From Azolla pinnata (Eukaryota > Streptophyta > Polypodiopsida > Salviniales > Salviniaceae): a stretch of DNA of 64,000 nt. A program made the position numbers and the translations under genes. The DNA lies in NCBI GenBank assembly GCA_037176905.1, contig JBBBWG010001226.1:1-64000 (forward strand). The letters are read 5' to 3'. How positions within the stretch are numbered: position 1 is the stretch's first letter; each line of letters opens with the position of its first letter. Shown here one piece after another: positions 62,301 through 64,000 of this stretch. Under the pieces are notes generated by a model. It was not told the DNA's origin. It saw only the letters and a program-made list of their open reading frames with translations, and did not search any database.

Positions 62301-63950
62301 GCATCGAAGGATGCTCAATGCTTTCTTACGTCAGAATCCCCCTCTTCTGGAGAAATGTTTTTCGCTGCTATTGAGAACTCCGAGATTGATAGACTTTGAC
62401 AACAAGAGGTCATACTTCCGAGCTCGGATCAGGCAACAACATGAACAGCAACACTTTTCTCCTCTTCGGATTTGTGTTCGGCGTCCATACATCCTTGAGG
62501 ATTCATACAATCAACTAAGGATGAGGACAGTGGAAGAGTTGAAAGGCCGATTCACTGTTCAGTTTCAGGGGGAAGAAGGCATTGATGCTGGTGGGCTCAC
62601 AAGGGAGTGGTATCAATTATTATCGCGTGTAATATTCGATAAAGGAGCATTATTGTTTACAACTGTGGGAAATGAATCTTCATTCCAGCCAAACCCTAAC
62701 AGCGTATTTCAAACCGAACACTTGTCTTACTTCAAGTTTGTTGGACGTGTGGTAATAACCGTTATTCGTAATATAATACAGCAAACTTTGAATTTTAGAA
62801 TCCTAAGATGCATTTGATGTTGAACTTGATCTTACACTCAACAGGTAGCAAAGGCACTGTATGATGGTCAACTGCTGGATGTATATTTTACAAGGTCTTT
62901 TTACAAGCACATATTAGGAGTAAAAGTCACATACCATGACATTGAAGCAGTGGATCCAGATTACTATAAAAATCTGAAATGGATGCTAGAGGTTTGTGGT
63001 TCATTTGTTTGATTACTCATCTGTTACTAATTGAGATTTCAGAAACATGAGATTTTAAAGCTGAATTGGGCGAAATATTGTAACTTAATTATTACGCCTA
63101 GACACTGCATTCTAGATAAATGCAAATATACTGTGAATTACCTGTCCATTCTGAAATTGTGCCATTGTATGGTCAAATCAAAGTCAGGATTTCTTTTCGT
63201 AAAATCCAGAAAAGTATGGTGGCTATGGCATTATGTTGGAGGCATCAAGTGTATCATTCATTTTCTTCTATAGAAGTTGCTTTTTGTGGAGGAGATTCTT
63301 CTCACTGTTCTACAGGTCGTCTGATCCTTTTCTTTTCCTGCAGAACGATATCAGCGATGTTGTTGGAGTGTTTTTTAGTGTGGATGCAGATGAAGAGAAG
63401 CATATACTTTATGAAAAGACTGAGGTATTTCATCTTCTGTCCATGCAGGAAACCGATTTTTCCTTTTAAAGAAGATTTTGACTCATTGGTTCCACTTTGT
63501 ATCAGGTAACTGACATTGAATTGATACCTGGAGGTAGGAATATTCGGGTGACTGAGGAGAATAAACATGAGTACGTAGACCTCAATGCTGAACATAAGCT
63601 TACCACAGCCATCCGTCCACAGATCAATGCCTTCTTGGAGGGATTTAATGAGCTTATTAACAGAGATCTAATTTCGATATTTAATGACAAAGAGCTCGAG
63701 TTATTGATCAGTGGTCTTCCAGAAATTGATTGTAAGGTTTTTTATATGAATTGAACTGACCCGCCTCATGTGAACTTCATTTGAATTATCTTCAATTTCT
63801 TCGCCTGCAGTGGATGATCTGAAAGCGAATACCGAGTATACTGGATCTACGGCAGCCTCTCCTGTTGTACAGTGGTTCTGGGAGGTAGTCCATGAATTCA
63901 GCAAGGAAGACAAGGCTCGCTTGCTACAATTCATCACAGGAACATCTAGG
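50345..63950 (+). CDS. UPL1: UPL1/UPL2-type HECT E3 ubiquitin ligase (3' end beyond window)
   Basis: Thirteen exons join in frame to 3576 codons: 50345-50377, 51793-51888, 52153-52356, 52456-60051, 60127-60447, 60534-60723, 60802-61052, 61138-61484, 61656-62751, 62845-62991, 63344-63424, 63506-63731 and 63811-63950. Arabidopsis UPL1 is about 3680 residues. The order matches the family. The N-terminal armadillo-like region (DUF908/DUF913) includes [24 protein letters not shown] is at about 1280-1322 ([18 protein letters not shown]), with a UIM just after ([13 protein letters not shown]). An acidic run lies at about 2120-2160. [20 protein letters not shown] repeats lie at about 2546-2610. The HECT domain starts near 3295 ([19 protein letters not shown]). 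The protein transfers ubiquitin from E2 through a thioester. The catalytic Cys lies in the part beyond the right edge, so activity cannot be judged. Exon 4 is 7596 bases long. Confidence 0.97.
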
Positions 63951-64000
63951 GTATTTTCTTCAGCCCGTTCACACTTTTATTTTCTATCGATTTCTAGGAG

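Overview
The window is nuclear DNA of a land plant. It carries six or seven spliced genes with GT-AG introns, and the products are plant-typical: a GLR channel, a BIM-type bHLH factor and a UPL1/2-type HECT ligase. The intergenic DNA is AT-rich and full of microsatellites, GA/CT-rich leaders and minisatellites. The lineage cannot be fixed from the sequence. I saw no organelle insert, no tRNA or rRNA, no CRISPR array and no transposable element that I could support.

Layout from left to right. (1) Minus-strand 5' end of an unrecognised protein running off the left edge (1-365). (2) About 4 kb of TTC/GAA and CATA/TGTA repeats. (3) Plus-strand glutamate receptor-like channel (4565-9543, six exons), with a 15-codon upstream ORF and a tandem triplication in its first intron. 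(4) Minus-strand 13-coding-exon coiled-coil protein of about 611 residues (11456-15661), with a probable non-coding first exon near 16.6-16.95 kb. (5) A 3-kb AT-rich spacer, then a dense AAGGTC-type array whose units contain the WRKY W-box core, four G-boxes, and a GC-rich tandem array with a unit of about 160 bp. (6) Plus-strand BIM1/2-like bHLH gene (coding exons 24711-28296 plus an unresolved first exon). (7) An AT-rich spacer. (8) Minus-strand eIF3a (32753-38589, 14 exons, about 1010 residues). (9) About 1.1 kb of TG-rich repeats. (10) Minus-strand gene with a long low-complexity N-terminus and a band-7/SPFH-like C-terminal region (41444-45051), whose first intron is largely an 11-copy minisatellite with a unit of about 69 bp. 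(11) A 5-kb AT-rich spacer with a TTACTAAT-type tandem array. (12) Plus-strand UPL1/2-type HECT ubiquitin ligase (50345 to beyond the right edge) with a 7.6-kb central exon.

The genes look like an ordinary mix of housekeeping and regulatory functions (translation initiation, ubiquitination, channel signalling, brassinosteroid-type transcription) and not a pathway cluster. The parts that stand out are the regulatory and repeat structures around the bHLH gene, the repeat-built band-7-like gene and the unassigned coiled-coil gene.
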